From the NCBI GenBank assembly GCA_035602605.1, contig DATNLZ010000099.1, forward strand, positions 1 through 40,669: DNA of 40,669 bases. Direction: 5' to 3'. The stretch is from DASQHY01 sp035602605 (GTDB lineage Bacteria > Acidobacteriota > Terriglobia > Acidiferrales > UBA7541). A program made the translations under genes and the position numbers. Of the stretch, positions 8,305 through 16,886 are shown in pieces. Under the pieces are notes generated by a model. It was not told the origin of the DNA and ran no database searches. It was given only the letters and a program-made list of their open reading frames with translations. How positions within the stretch are numbered: the stretch's first letter is position 1; each line of letters starts with the position of its first letter.

Positions 8305-9087
8305 ATGCTGGCGATCAGCGAATCGATGACCGCAACGGTTGAACCGGCACTCGAACCGAAACACTCTCGATCGAGGCCAGGCACGCTGGTCGCCGCAAGC
8401 AGACGCGTCTCCCCCGCGACCCCTGGGTATCATTGGGATAACGAAAGGTTGCGAGTCAAGGAGCTCGAAGAACAAGTTCACGAGCTGCACAGCTCGGTGA
8501 TCTGTGCCATGAATCAGATGCTCGACCTCAAAGATCTTGGCACCGGCGTCCACAGCACACGCCTCGCCGAGTGGGGCATGAGGGTCGCGCAAGAATTGGG
8601 AATCGAAGATAGCGGCTTACATGACATCGAAGTTGCCGCCCTGCTTCACGACATTGGCAAGGTGGGGATTCCCGATGCGATTCTAAATAAGCCTGCCCGG
8701 TTGGATGAGGCCGAGTATGCGCTCATGAAGAAGCATCCGGAATACGGATGGGCTATCTTGAGGACGATTCCTGGCATGGAAAGAGCCAGCCTTTACGTCT
8801 TGCATCACCATGAGAATGTCAATGGCGAAGGTTATCCTGGAAGCCTCGCGAGCAAGGACATTCCTGTCGGCTCGCGCATTGTGTCGGTCATCGACGCGTT
8901 TGACGCTATGGTATCTTCACGCCCGTACCGCAAGGGATTGCCCTTCGAAGAAGCCATTCGTCGCCTGTTACAATCCAGCGGAACACAATTCGACTCGGAA
9001 GTGGTTCAAGCCTTTATTCCTATCGCTGAAGCGGAAATGCCCTCGGTGTTCGCCGCATCGGGCACATCACCCGCGACCCAGTTATAA
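8305..9087 (+). CDS. HD-GYP domain phosphohydrolase
   Basis: A 260-residue protein starting at ATG 8305 behind a strong GAGGAGAGG ribosome site, 23 bases after the S8 gene, so probably in the same transcript. After a polar N-terminal stretch of about 50 residues and a short helical segment (about 50-75), the HD-GYP domain shows 'HDIGKVGIPD' and 'HHHENVNGEGYPG'. It ends with the 'DAFDAMVSSRPYRKG' block. Known family role: metal-dependent hydrolysis of cyclic di-GMP. The usual 'DGxGYP' reads 'NGEGYP' here; HD, the His pair and GYP are kept, so activity is plausible. No receiver, GAF or membrane domain is visible, so the input signal is unknown. Confidence 0.92.
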   Translation: MLAISESMTATVEPALEPKHSRSRPGTLVAASRRVSPATPGYHWDNERLRVKELEEQVHELHSSVICAMNQMLDLKDLGTGVHSTRLAEWGMRVAQELGIEDSGLHDIEVAALLHDIGKVGIPDAILNKPARLDEAEYALMKKHPEYGWAILRTIPGMERASLYVLHHHENVNGEGYPGSLASKDIPVGSRIVSVIDAFDAMVSSRPYRKGLPFEEAIRRLLQSSGTQFDSEVVQAFIPIAEAEMPSVFAASGTSPATQL

Positions 9088-9135
9088 ACTCGATCGAATC
9101 GGTAGTCCTAAACATCGTCCATCCAATGAAATAGA

Positions 9136-9155
9136 GCATGTTGGTAGGGACATGC
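9136..9155. terminator. Short stem-loop between convergent genes
   Basis: GCATGT (9136-9141) pairs with ACATGC (9150-9155) across an 8-base loop, in the gap between the convergent HD-GYP and arginase-like stops. There is no T-run on either side, so intrinsic termination is doubtful. Confidence 0.25.
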
Positions 9156-9157
9156 GC

Positions 9158-10159
9158 TTACGACGTTGCCGAGGAGGAGGGAGATTCGGGATTAAGAGGA
9201 AGGTCTGCGGCGGTAATAGCCGCCGAAGGCTCTGCGGTCAGTGCTGCGAGCCTCGCGGTCAGTGCCTCGGTTAGGATATCCACTACAATCTGAGCACCGC
9301 GAGCGTCCAAATCTTTTTCCGGATTGTACTCGGTCACCTCTAAGGCGACAACGTTCTTGTGCTTCGCAAACACCTGCAGGGCCTCGCGCACTTCTCCAAG
9401 CCGCAGTCCCCCTGGGCCCGGCAAATCCACCGCCGCAAAGTCTTCCTGGGCTACAACGTCCAAATCGAAGTGCAATATGATTTCATGCCCATCGGCATGC
9501 ATGCGCTCAAGCACCTGCTCAGCCGCGGCCTTCGCGCCCATTCGTTGAACATCAACCGCTAACAGGTGGCGCATCGGCGAGCTTTTCAAAAACTCTTGCT
9601 CGGGTGGGTCGATGCGTTCAATTCCGAATAAAGTTATGTCCGGCTCGCGAACCAAGGGGGGTTCACCCCAGAATCGCACCAATTCCGGCGCGCCTCGCCC
9701 AACAATGTGCGCCATCGCCATTCCATCAACCCGTCCTGACGGCGTCGTTCCAGGGGTATTCAAATCTGCGTCGCGGTCCATCCACAGCAGGCTCACATGT
9801 TTGTAATATCGCCGAGCACCCGCGATTACCCCCAGAGCCTGTATGCATTCTCCTCCCAGTACCAGCGGCAACGCACCCGATTTAATGGCCATCTCCACTC
9901 GTGGACGCAAGTCGTTTAACCCGGCGACAATTGCGGAAAGATTTCGAGCCCGTGGATGGTCGTCATCGTCAGCAAACACTTGCGGCGCGCAGTCCCCAAG
10001 GTCGCTGACCTCGTATCCTGCCGCTGCGAGGCGTTCCGCCAAACCGGCTGCCCGCAGCGCAGCAGGCGCACGTTCGTGCCCAGGCGCAAATGCGGCCGCG
10101 CTTGATGGCGCGCCAATCAAAGCAATCTTGTTCGGCTGACGGACAATCTTGACGGCCAA
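9158..10159 (-). CDS. Arginase/agmatinase-fold (ureohydrolase) protein with altered metal ligands
   Basis: A 333-residue protein starting at TTG 10159, 8 bases after an AAGGGG ribosome site. The ureohydrolase pattern is clear: 'PLVLGGEC' (residues 98-105), 'LLWMDRDADLNTP' (124-136) and 'HFDLDVV'. In true arginases these read GGDHS, DAHxD and DxD, where the two His and the Asp residues bind two Mn ions. Here the first His is Cys105 and the second is Asp130, so the metal site must differ or be changed. It lies 70 bases downstream of ispH on the same strand. Substrate is uncertain: arginase, agmatinase, another guanidino hydrolase, or a non-enzymatic member. Confidence 0.88.
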   Translation of the reverse strand: MAVKIVRQPNKIALIGAPSSAAAFAPGHERAPAALRAAGLAERLAAAGYEVSDLGDCAPQVFADDDDHPRARNLSAIVAGLNDLRPRVEMAIKSGALPLVLGGECIQALGVIAGARRYYKHVSLLWMDRDADLNTPGTTPSGRVDGMAMAHIVGRGAPELVRFWGEPPLVREPDITLFGIERIDPPEQEFLKSSPMRHLLAVDVQRMGAKAAAEQVLERMHADGHEIILHFDLDVVAQEDFAAVDLPGPGGLRLGEVREALQVFAKHKNVVALEVTEYNPEKDLDARGAQIVVDILTEALTARLAALTAEPSAAITAADLPLNPESPSSSATS

Positions 10160-10229
10160 AGTTTCGCCCCTTCGTTCCTAGAACCTTAAGCCCGCCTACG
10201 ACGGATCGCTGCCGGTACCGCGTCCGGTA

Positions 10230-11228
10230 CTATCTCGGCCGCGCCGGTGCAATCGTCGCCAACTCGGGAGGCAGCGTAAAGCGCACGTCTTCCCGGATTA
10301 AGTCCAGATCACGCTGGTCGGTGAATCCCAATCCCGCTAACGTTTCGCTTACCTGCTCCACCAACACCTCGGGAGCCGACGCCCCCGCTGTCAAGCCTAC
10401 CCTGCGCACGCCTTCCAACCACGAGGGGTCAATGTCCCGCGCTTCGTCTATTAGTCGCGCCTCCACTCCCGAACGTTTCGCGACCTCCACGAGCCGGTTC
10501 GAATTCGAGCTATTCGGCGAACCTACTACGAGAATCAAATCCACGTCACGGGCCAATTGCTCCACGGCTTCCTGCCGATTCTGCGTTGCGTAACAAATGT
10601 CATCCGACGCCGGACCAATAATATTCGGAAATTTCTGCCGCAGCCGCGTCACAATTTCCTGTGTGTCATACAGGCTTAAGGTCGTTTGCGTCAAAAAAGC
10701 CAGCTTGTTCGCGTCCGGTACCTGGAGTTCGTTTACGGCCTTAACGGAATCAACCACCATCGTACGTTCCGGGGCCTCTCCTGAGGTTCCCACAATTTCT
10801 TGATGGTCGCGGTGACCGATCAGAATAATGGTTCGTTCCTCGCGCGCAAATTTCAGGGCTTCCAAATGGACCTTGGTCACGAGCGGGCAGGTTGCGTCAA
10901 TCACTCGCAACTCGCGCGTCTTGGCGACATCCCGTACCGTTGGGGGAACTCCGTGCGCGCTGAACACCAACACCGCGCCGACCGGGACCTGTTCGAGTGA
11001 CTCGACGAAAATGGCGCCCCGCTTCCGCAACTGGTCCACTACGTAACGATTGTGGACAATCTCGTGGTGCACGTACACTGGCGACCCATAAGCCTCAAGC
11101 GCCAGTTCAACGATATCGACGGCGCGTACAACCCCAGCGCAGAATCCCCGCGGCCGCACCCGCAATAGGATCTTCCCGCTTCCGGCGCCGTTTTTCGCCT
11201 TCAAACCGTTACCATTCTGTTTTTGCAA
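10230..11228 (-). CDS. ispH: 4-hydroxy-3-methylbut-2-enyl diphosphate reductase
   Basis: A 332-residue cytoplasmic iron-sulfur enzyme that makes IPP and DMAPP in the last step of the MEP isoprenoid pathway. The three cluster-binding cysteines are visible in 'GFCAGV', 'DATCPLV' and 'DDICYATQNRQ', and the 'VYVHHEIVHN' and 'FSAHGV' blocks carry substrate-binding histidines. The start is TTG 11228 preceded by GGAG at a good distance. About 20 polar residues precede the conserved core, a modest N-terminal extension. The arginase-fold gene follows 70 bases downstream and may be co-transcribed; no functional link is known. Confidence 0.97.
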   Translation of the reverse strand: MQKQNGNGLKAKNGAGSGKILLRVRPRGFCAGVVRAVDIVELALEAYGSPVYVHHEIVHNRYVVDQLRKRGAIFVESLEQVPVGAVLVFSAHGVPPTVRDVAKTRELRVIDATCPLVTKVHLEALKFAREERTIILIGHRDHQEIVGTSGEAPERTMVVDSVKAVNELQVPDANKLAFLTQTTLSLYDTQEIVTRLRQKFPNIIGPASDDICYATQNRQEAVEQLARDVDLILVVGSPNSSNSNRLVEVAKRSGVEARLIDEARDIDPSWLEGVRRVGLTAGASAPEVLVEQVSETLAGLGFTDQRDLDLIREDVRFTLPPELATIAPARPR

Positions 11229-11349
11229 TGTGTCTCCAGGGTCTCGCTAGATTCACAGGGAATAAACTATCATACCCTATTCGCCACTTTTCCTGCCATT
11301 TGACTTTCGTTTCCACCGGTCCCAGTCGCAGAAACCGTGGTCGACAACG

Positions 11350-11738
11350 GGACGAAGAGCCCGTGTGGGTGCAAAGATGGGTGGGATCAGCAAACTGTAT
11401 TTCCGCGGTGTCGACGATAACTTGCTCGATGCGTCCGGTGGCGAGCAACTCAACCAATACCGTTTCTCACTCGGCAGCAACCTCGCCGATCTTCAGAGCA
11501 ATGGAGCCGCGAGCATCACCGTTGAAGAGAACGGTCCGCTAGTCGCCACGCTCGTGTCGAGTCCAACGCGCCCGGGTGCAATAAGCTGGTCCGCGAAATT
11601 CGCCTTGTTGCGGGAGCCGATTACGTCAAGCTCACCAACATTGTGGACAAAAAGCGAGCGACCTTCCAGTGCTCGATGCGTTTGTATAACCCCGAAAATT
11701 GTCCAGGCTGGTCTCTGCGTCCCGTTCTTTGCCGGTGA
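11350..11738 (+). pseudogene. Remnant of a glycoside hydrolase family 38 (alpha-mannosidase) C-terminal domain
   Basis: Frame 1 from about 11360 reads 'MGGISKLYFRGVDDNLLD', then 'NQYRFSLGSN' and 'ENGPLVATLV'. The text continues in frame 3 from 11556 with 'GCNKLVREIRLVAGADYVKL' and 'TNIVDKKRATF', ending at a stop at 11736. Both parts match the beta-rich C-terminal region of GH38 alpha-mannosidases ('TGGIxSLxD', 'xxREIRLxxGxDxVxxxNxxDK'). They are joined by a frameshift near 11554-11556. No catalytic domain is present upstream, which is the ispH gene on the other strand. This is therefore a decayed fragment, recognised from memory of the family and not from a search. Confidence 0.6.
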
Positions 11739-11902
11739 ATTTGTCGCCGCCAGACGGACAAATTCATGGTCAAGAAGAGGTACGGGGAAGTTGCGTCGTA
11801 CTTATAATGCTGCAGGCCGCTCTTAAAACCGTTCTCTGACCGGCATCTTGCTCGAGCTCCGCCAACGCCACGAGGCTGTGACGCTGCCAAAGGCCAGCGG
11901 CC

Positions 11903-13243
11903 TCACTGCGTCGTAAAGTTGGCGCTGGTCGCATTGGTAATCGTGTTTCCTGCGCGATCAGTGATGCTGAAGGTGACCGCAATTGTGTACTGCGCGGCGG
12001 CGGTCAGTGGCGCCGTCGGCGTCAGAGTCACCGTCTGGAAGTCGGCCGAAAAGCTAATCGTCGTTGCGACCGTGACCCCGGTACTCGTCCGGCGAAGCAC
12101 CGCGTTGCCGTTGAACGCCGACAGCGTGTTGATCGGTTTACTGAACGTGATCTGTGCGGTGGTCGTGACCGGTACGTTGACGGATCCGTTCGCCGGCGAG
12201 AACCCGGTCAGCGATGGACCCGTCAGCTCGACACCCGGTCCTGTCGTGAATATCGCGTTCGTGGTACCCACTATCAGGTTGCCGCTGGTGTCGCGGACGC
12301 CCGTGATGGAGAGCGTGTGCGAGGTGTTCGCCGCTAGCGGTGTGCTCGGCGTGAGGGTTAACGTGCGGTTCCCGTTCGACAGCGTTCGCGTCACCGCGAG
12401 CGGCGAGCTGCCGACGTTCAGTTGTACCTGGTTCACGCTGGTCGCATCGATCGGCTTGTCGAACAGCACCTGCACGACGACGTTTCGCGGCGCCCCGACC
12501 GTCCCATCGGGCGGGTTGGTCACGACGACTTGCGGCGGAGTCGTGTCGCTGACAGTCGACGTCGTGAAACTAATAGTGAAGTTGGTGAGCAGATTCCCTT
12601 CGAGATCCCGCGGCGTGAGACTCCAGGCGGTGTAGAGATAATAGACACGGTTGACGGCCAGCGCGACCGAAGGCGCAAACATCGCCGTCCGTCCGTCCAC
12701 GCTCAACGACACCGGGCCCGGAACCAGGGTCCCGGTCGTCGTGTCATACAGCGCTATGCTCGACCGGTTGATGCTCTGCGGGTCCATCGGCTCGTTGAAG
12801 GTGATCGTGAACACCGTGTTCACCGGCACGTTGGTCTGACCGCTGAAGACATTGGTCGCCGTCACAAACGGTGCGTCAGTGTCCGCTCCCGTCCCGGTCG
12901 TAAACTGAGTCGTCAGTGGCGTCACGGCATTCCCGGCCGGGTCCTCCACCCCATTGACCGCAATCGTCATCAGCGTCGCGTCCGGCAGCGGTTGGAGCGG
13001 TGTGAAGGTGACCTGCATGTTCGTCGTGTCGAAGCTGATGCTGGCGGGCATCAACGTCACCGCGCCTCCGCTCACCTGTATGGTCGTCCCGCTCACACTC
13101 AGCGGATTGATCGGTTTGCTGAAGGCCACACGGATGATCGCGTTATTCCCGATGTTCATAACCCCGTTGGGCGGTGTCACGGCGGTCACCGTCGGCACCA
13201 CCGCGGGAAACACTCCGAGCGCGAACAGGACGACAGAGAACAA
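11903..13243 (-). CDS. Secreted protein of four bacterial Ig-like (Big_5/SbsA-type) domains
   Basis: About 446 residues. A short hydrophobic N-terminus is followed by four similar beta-sandwich repeats (about 20-115, 120-225, 235-335, 340-446). Each has the pattern 'P.G...V.....I.F..P.....' near its start and ends in 'F.T'. These are Big_5/SbsA-type Ig domains, usually parts of long cell-surface or adhesin-like proteins. Only four repeats and no other domain are present, and the protein ends right after the last repeat. The start is poor: TTG 13243 has no ribosome site, the frame is open back to a stop at 13268-13270, and the only nearby ATG (13270) is in another frame. The gene may be 5'-damaged or a fragment of a larger protein. 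Confidence 0.75.
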   Translation of the reverse strand: MFSVVLFALGVFPAVVPTVTAVTPPNGVMNIGNNAIIRVAFSKPINPLSVSGTTIQVSGGAVTLMPASISFDTTNMQVTFTPLQPLPDATLMTIAVNGVEDPAGNAVTPLTTQFTTGTGADTDAPFVTATNVFSGQTNVPVNTVFTITFNEPMDPQSINRSSIALYDTTTGTLVPGPVSLSVDGRTAMFAPSVALAVNRVYYLYTAWSLTPRDLEGNLLTNFTISFTTSTVSDTTPPQVVVTNPPDGTVGAPRNVVVQVLFDKPIDATSVNQVQLNVGSSPLAVTRTLSNGNRTLTLTPSTPLAANTSHTLSITGVRDTSGNLIVGTTNAIFTTGPGVELTGPSLTGFSPANGSVNVPVTTTAQITFSKPINTLSAFNGNAVLRRTSTGVTVATTISFSADFQTVTLTPTAPLTAAAQYTIAVTFSITDRAGNTITNATSANFTTQ

Positions 13244-13566
13244 GCGAGTGAACTTCGAGCAGGGAAGTCATGAGCAACTTTCTTTGTGCTTTGTGCCAAC
13301 AAACATCGTGAAGATCATCGGGATCGCGTCGGCGTAGCACACAAATATCGAGGCTCAGCAGTCAGGGCAATTGACGCGCCATGTTCCACCTAGAACCTGG
13401 ATTTTACCTATCTTTGCAAAAAATTCACTTTCAGTGAGTTACGAGACGGCGAGTAAACTGAGCTGGAAGCTTGTGAGAGACTTAGTCCAACGGTTTGCGT
13501 ATTTTTGCCTGACGCCGCGCGCACATCTGCAACAAAATGCCCTCGGCGGTCACCCCAGACCACGTT
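13244..13566. other. Intergenic stretch between two leftward secreted-protein genes
   Basis: About 320 bases with no supported gene. It is more AT-rich near 13400-13440. It should hold the promoter of the Ig-repeat gene and the end of the PQQ-propeller transcript, but no clear -35/-10 pair or terminator was recognised. Confidence 0.5.
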
Positions 13567-15462
13567 CTACGGCAACACCCCAAATACCGCCACTCCATTT
13601 GTCGTGCCCACGTAGACCTTCCCGTTTGCAATCACCGGGGTGATGAACTTATTCCCATCGCCAAAACGGTCACGTCCGCTCGCGGCCATCTCTGAGTTAT
13701 AAAGCTCGCTCGCCAAGTTAGCTGCATCATAAGCGTGCAGTACAGCCGAGCCTCCATTTTCCACTGCCCAAACAATCCCATTCGTCGAACCGCTGGCCGA
13801 TATGCTGGGTGTCGCGCCCGGATACCCAAAGGTGTTTGCTGACCGGGACGCTGGACTCAATGCGAGCTTCCCATTCAGAATAGGGAAGGCTTTAAGCGTG
13901 TCGCCCACTGCTCCGAAGTATACGGTGCCATTAAAATAGGCCGGCATCGAGAATACCTGGCCGCTGAGCTGCCCCGTAATTTCCTGATAGATATGATCCT
14001 GAGCGGGGTCGAATTTTCCCATCGCCTCCCGATCCAACACATAAATGAGCGCGTCCTTGCCGGCGCCAGCCATCAAGTGTCGCGTTCGGCCCGCCTCGTC
14101 AACCACATCCGGAAATAAGATTGCTCCGCCCGACCCGAGATCCTGATCGATTCTTGACTCTTCCGTCGTATTTTTCGGAGTAAAATAATCTGCTAACAGC
14201 AGTCGTCCTGCTGTTGAAAGTTTCACAAAGCAATTGCCGCAGTTTCCGTTGCTTGGAAATTGAGTCGAATTCAGGGTGGTGTCAAAATCGCCGTTGCCCA
14301 GCATTACGAAGATGTTGCCTGCATCGTCTGCCGCAGGTGCCGTGTCCGACAACCAAATTCCGCCCCCGCTGCCATTCGGAACTAGGTTCAACACGCTTTT
14401 CTGCATCAGGGTATTCGCATCGTAAGCTATTACCCAGGATGTATAAGGCCGGAAATCGCAATGCGAGGCCCACATGGTGTAGATCGTTCCATTGACGAGA
14501 AGCAGTGCCGCGCGTTCTTTGTATTGCTTCGGATCAAAGGACAGCACACCTCCCGAGCTGCCGTCTCCCGACCCTGGGTAGGTAGCCTGTATGGTCGCGG
14601 GTCCTCCGAACAATTCTTGCCCCGTAGCGACATCCAGCGCGTGCAGCCGCTGATGAACATTTCCAGCAGCATCCTTTGAAGTAGCCACGACGTAAATGGC
14701 CCCGTTCGGACCTCGCGTTCGGTCAATCACCGGCGTCGACGTCACCCCTATTTCGGGCGTCACCTGAGCGCATCCCCGGTTATCACTCGGTGATTCGCCG
14801 GCGCCGAGGACGCTCGTAACCCAGTAGATACTCGGTGCTGCTGTATTGTCCGCATCATATGCGTAAACGCTCCCATGTTCAGTGGCCACATAAACCACAT
14901 GGTGAGTTCCCGCACCGGGAATAACCACACTAGAAAGCAGCAAGGGTTGCGCGTCTACCTTGCCGTCCGCTGGAAAGAATCCAAGTTTGGCGAATCGCAT
15001 GGGCCTAACGTTTGCCGGCGTGAGCGTGCTTTCATTCAGGTTTTGCCCACGCCGCGCATTGTCGTAATGGTAGGACGTAATGTCTATCCCAGGCGGCGGC
15101 TGACCGGTGACGGTCAGAATTGCGGCATTACTGGTGACGCTCCCCGCGGAGTTGCTCACAACCGCCCGGAACTGCGCACCACTGTCTGCACCCACCGTTA
15201 TTGGCGTGGAATATCTGTCAGCGGTCGCGCCATTGATCGTCGAGCCATTTCTCTGCCATTGGTAATTGAGCGGACCTGTTCCGCTTGCCGCCACCGTGAA
15301 TGTCGCAGTCAGCCCCGCGGTTACGGTCCGATTCGCAGGTTGCGTCGTGATGGCGGGGGCCATGGGGTTGGGAGGGCTACCGCCGGAAGGCGGCTGCCCA
15401 CCGCAACCTGCAAAATTCAGCAGGAAACATAGGACTGTCAGGGATTGTAAAACTCTGCTCAT
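13567..15462 (-). CDS. Lipoprotein with Ig-like domain and PQQ-like beta-propeller
   Basis: A 631-residue protein. ATG 15462 lies 11 bases after GAGGA and is preferred over TTG 15471, which sits too close to that site. The signal peptide ends in a lipobox, 'LLNFAGC', so it should be membrane-anchored through a lipidated Cys at about residue 20. An Ig-like domain follows (about 37-118: 'ITTQPANRTVTAG', 'YQWQRNG', 'SNSAGSV'). The rest is a PQQ/quinoprotein-like propeller with repeated 'VYVATEHGSVYAYDA', 'LHALDVATG' and 'KVYVGTTNG' strands. The cysteine pair 'CGNC' is visible. The family includes alcohol dehydrogenase-like and BamB-like scaffolds; enzyme residues cannot be assigned, so function is open. 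Confidence 0.9.
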   Translation of the reverse strand: MSRVLQSLTVLCFLLNFAGCGGQPPSGGSPPNPMAPAITTQPANRTVTAGLTATFTVAASGTGPLNYQWQRNGSTINGATADRYSTPITVGADSGAQFRAVVSNSAGSVTSNAAILTVTGQPPPGIDITSYHYDNARRGQNLNESTLTPANVRPMRFAKLGFFPADGKVDAQPLLLSSVVIPGAGTHHVVYVATEHGSVYAYDADNTAAPSIYWVTSVLGAGESPSDNRGCAQVTPEIGVTSTPVIDRTRGPNGAIYVVATSKDAAGNVHQRLHALDVATGQELFGGPATIQATYPGSGDGSSGGVLSFDPKQYKERAALLLVNGTIYTMWASHCDFRPYTSWVIAYDANTLMQKSVLNLVPNGSGGGIWLSDTAPAADDAGNIFVMLGNGDFDTTLNSTQFPSNGNCGNCFVKLSTAGRLLLADYFTPKNTTEESRIDQDLGSGGAILFPDVVDEAGRTRHLMAGAGKDALIYVLDREAMGKFDPAQDHIYQEITGQLSGQVFSMPAYFNGTVYFGAVGDTLKAFPILNGKLALSPASRSANTFGYPGATPSISASGSTNGIVWAVENGGSAVLHAYDAANLASELYNSEMAASGRDRFGDGNKFITPVIANGKVYVGTTNGVAVFGVLP

Positions 15463-15631
15463 TAAGTGCAATTCCTCATTTAAGCGCCCTCACCAAATGC
15501 CCCCCCCGAGTATTCCCTTCAGCATATCCTAGCTTCCTTGAGATGCACAGATTGGGCTCGGCGCGCGATGCTAATCGGTGGCAAACCTTGATCTTGCCTC
15601 TTCGTCTCTCTGTCACTATTCTTTCTTGCCT

Positions 15632-16414
15632 ATGCTCCTGGAAAACAAGACTGCCATCATCACCGGCTCAGGTCGCGGCATCGGGCGGGCTATCGCTCGA
15701 CTCTTCGCCGCGGAAGGCGCTGCTGTTCTCCTTACGGCTCGTACCGAATCAGAACTCAGCGCGACCGCCAATGAGATCATCGCCGCCGGCGGACGCGCAG
15801 CCATCGCCATTGCTGACGTGTCCGATGAATCTGGTTGCAATCACGTTGTCTCCGCCGCGCGAAAAAGTTTTGGCGCCATACACATCCTTATTCATAATGC
15901 TGGCCACTACGGCCCAGTCGTACCTGTCGAAGAGTATCCGGTTGCCGATTTCGATTCGGTTATTGCCGTCCATCTTCGCGCGGCCTTCATTCTCTCGCGT
16001 CTTGTGCTTCCGGAGATGTACGCGCGCCAATCGGGGGTCATACTGAACATCTCCAGCGTTTCCGCCAAAGCGGCTTTCCCATGGGGCTCGGCCTATGCGG
16101 CTGCCAAGGCCGGGCTGCTTGGTCTCACTCGCGTCACCGCCGCCGAAGCTGCCCGCAAAGGCGTTCGTGTAAACGCCCTATGTCCAGGGCCCGTCTCTGA
16201 AACTAAAATGTCAAAGGAATTGGGGCGGATTCTCGCTGAAAAGATGGGCATCAGCCGCGAAGAGCAGCTGGCCCAGTTTCTGGATGGGTTGTTGCAGGGC
16301 AGAACGCAAACCGCGGATGAAATCGCTCGCGCTGCCTTGTTTCTTTGTTCTGATCAGTCTAGCGCGATCGTCGGACAGTCCATCAACGTTGATGGGGGAA
16401 TCGCTTTTTACTGA
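15632..16414 (+). CDS. Short-chain dehydrogenase/reductase (FabG-like SDR)
   Basis: A 260-residue classical SDR starting at ATG 15632, a start that fits the family N-terminus; the frame is open further upstream. The cofactor motif 'TGSGRGIG' lies at residues 11-18 (NADP(H)/NAD(H) binding), 'HNAG' marks the structural NAG site, and the catalytic set is Ser ('ISSVSAKAAF'), Tyr and Lys ('YAAAKAG'). The C-terminal 'GQSINVDGG' is typical. Such enzymes reduce 3-oxoacyl chains or oxidise alcohols and sugars; the substrate is not readable. It stands alone between a leftward gene pair, so no pathway context is available. Confidence 0.94.
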   Translation: MLLENKTAIITGSGRGIGRAIARLFAAEGAAVLLTARTESELSATANEIIAAGGRAAIAIADVSDESGCNHVVSAARKSFGAIHILIHNAGHYGPVVPVEEYPVADFDSVIAVHLRAAFILSRLVLPEMYARQSGVILNISSVSAKAAFPWGSAYAAAKAGLLGLTRVTAAEAARKGVRVNALCPGPVSETKMSKELGRILAEKMGISREEQLAQFLDGLLQGRTQTADEIARAALFLCSDQSSAIVGQSINVDGGIAFY

Positions 16415-16434
16415 GGGGCATTGTTACGCGACAC

Positions 16435-16456
16435 CGGCGAGGCCCCGTGCTCGCCG
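16435..16456. terminator. Stem-loop between convergent genes
   Basis: CGGCGAG (16435-16441) pairs with CTCGCCG (16450-16456) around an 8-base loop, 20 bases after the SDR stop and before the end of the leftward membrane-protein gene. There is no T-run, so it is only a candidate terminator. Confidence 0.35.
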
Positions 16457-16538
16457 ACGCGGAACAAGAGCTTTGGCCCTGTCGCAACAAACCGACGATG
16501 GTCCCCGATTCCAGACGTGTTTCGCTATCGCTGCGCTC

Positions 16539-16886
16539 TTACTGCACGTGCTGGGAACGTATACGCAATGCTTTTCGGCTTAGCTCTTCCGCCAACGCTA
16601 ATCCGCGACGCGAAACGCTCGCCAGTGGTCCCAGTGTCTTTTCCATGCCGGCTAAGCCGGCTACCCACGCTCGCTGAACCACGTAGCCCGCCGCCACCAG
16701 CGCAACCACCGCCGCGAATACCATGGTAAAGACCACCAGCGCTCCAAGTAGCTCGCGCACATAGTAAAATTGGGCCGCCACAACAGCGACCAAAAACCAC
16801 CACACCCACTTTCGAGCGCCGTCTTTGGATACCTTCCCTGCTGTTCGTATACCGGGCTTGGGCCGGTTAATGGATCCCGTGTTCAA
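16539..16886 (-). CDS. Small hypothetical membrane protein
   Basis: A 115-residue protein. TTG 16886 is the preferred start because GGGAGGGG lies just upstream at good distance; a longer version from ATG 16955 has no such site. A basic, polar N-terminus (about 1-25) is followed by two membrane helices ('WVWWFLVAVVAAQFYYV' and 'LLGALVVFTMVFAAVVALVA') and a basic amphipathic tail ('RRGLALAEELSRKALRIR'). No family or catalytic motif was recognised. The gene is alone between a convergent SDR and a 400-base gap. Confidence 0.65.
   Translation of the reverse strand: MNTGSINRPKPGIRTAGKVSKDGARKWVWWFLVAVVAAQFYYVRELLGALVVFTMVFAAVVALVAAGYVVQRAWVAGLAGMEKTLGPLASVSRRGLALAEELSRKALRIRSQHVQ

Noticed and set aside
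9241..10139. Plus-strand frames across the arginase-like gene
   Set aside because: Shadows of a well-supported leftward gene.
12422..13273. Long open frame on the plus strand
   Set aside because: Arg/His-rich shadow of the leftward Ig-repeat gene, caused by its codon bias.
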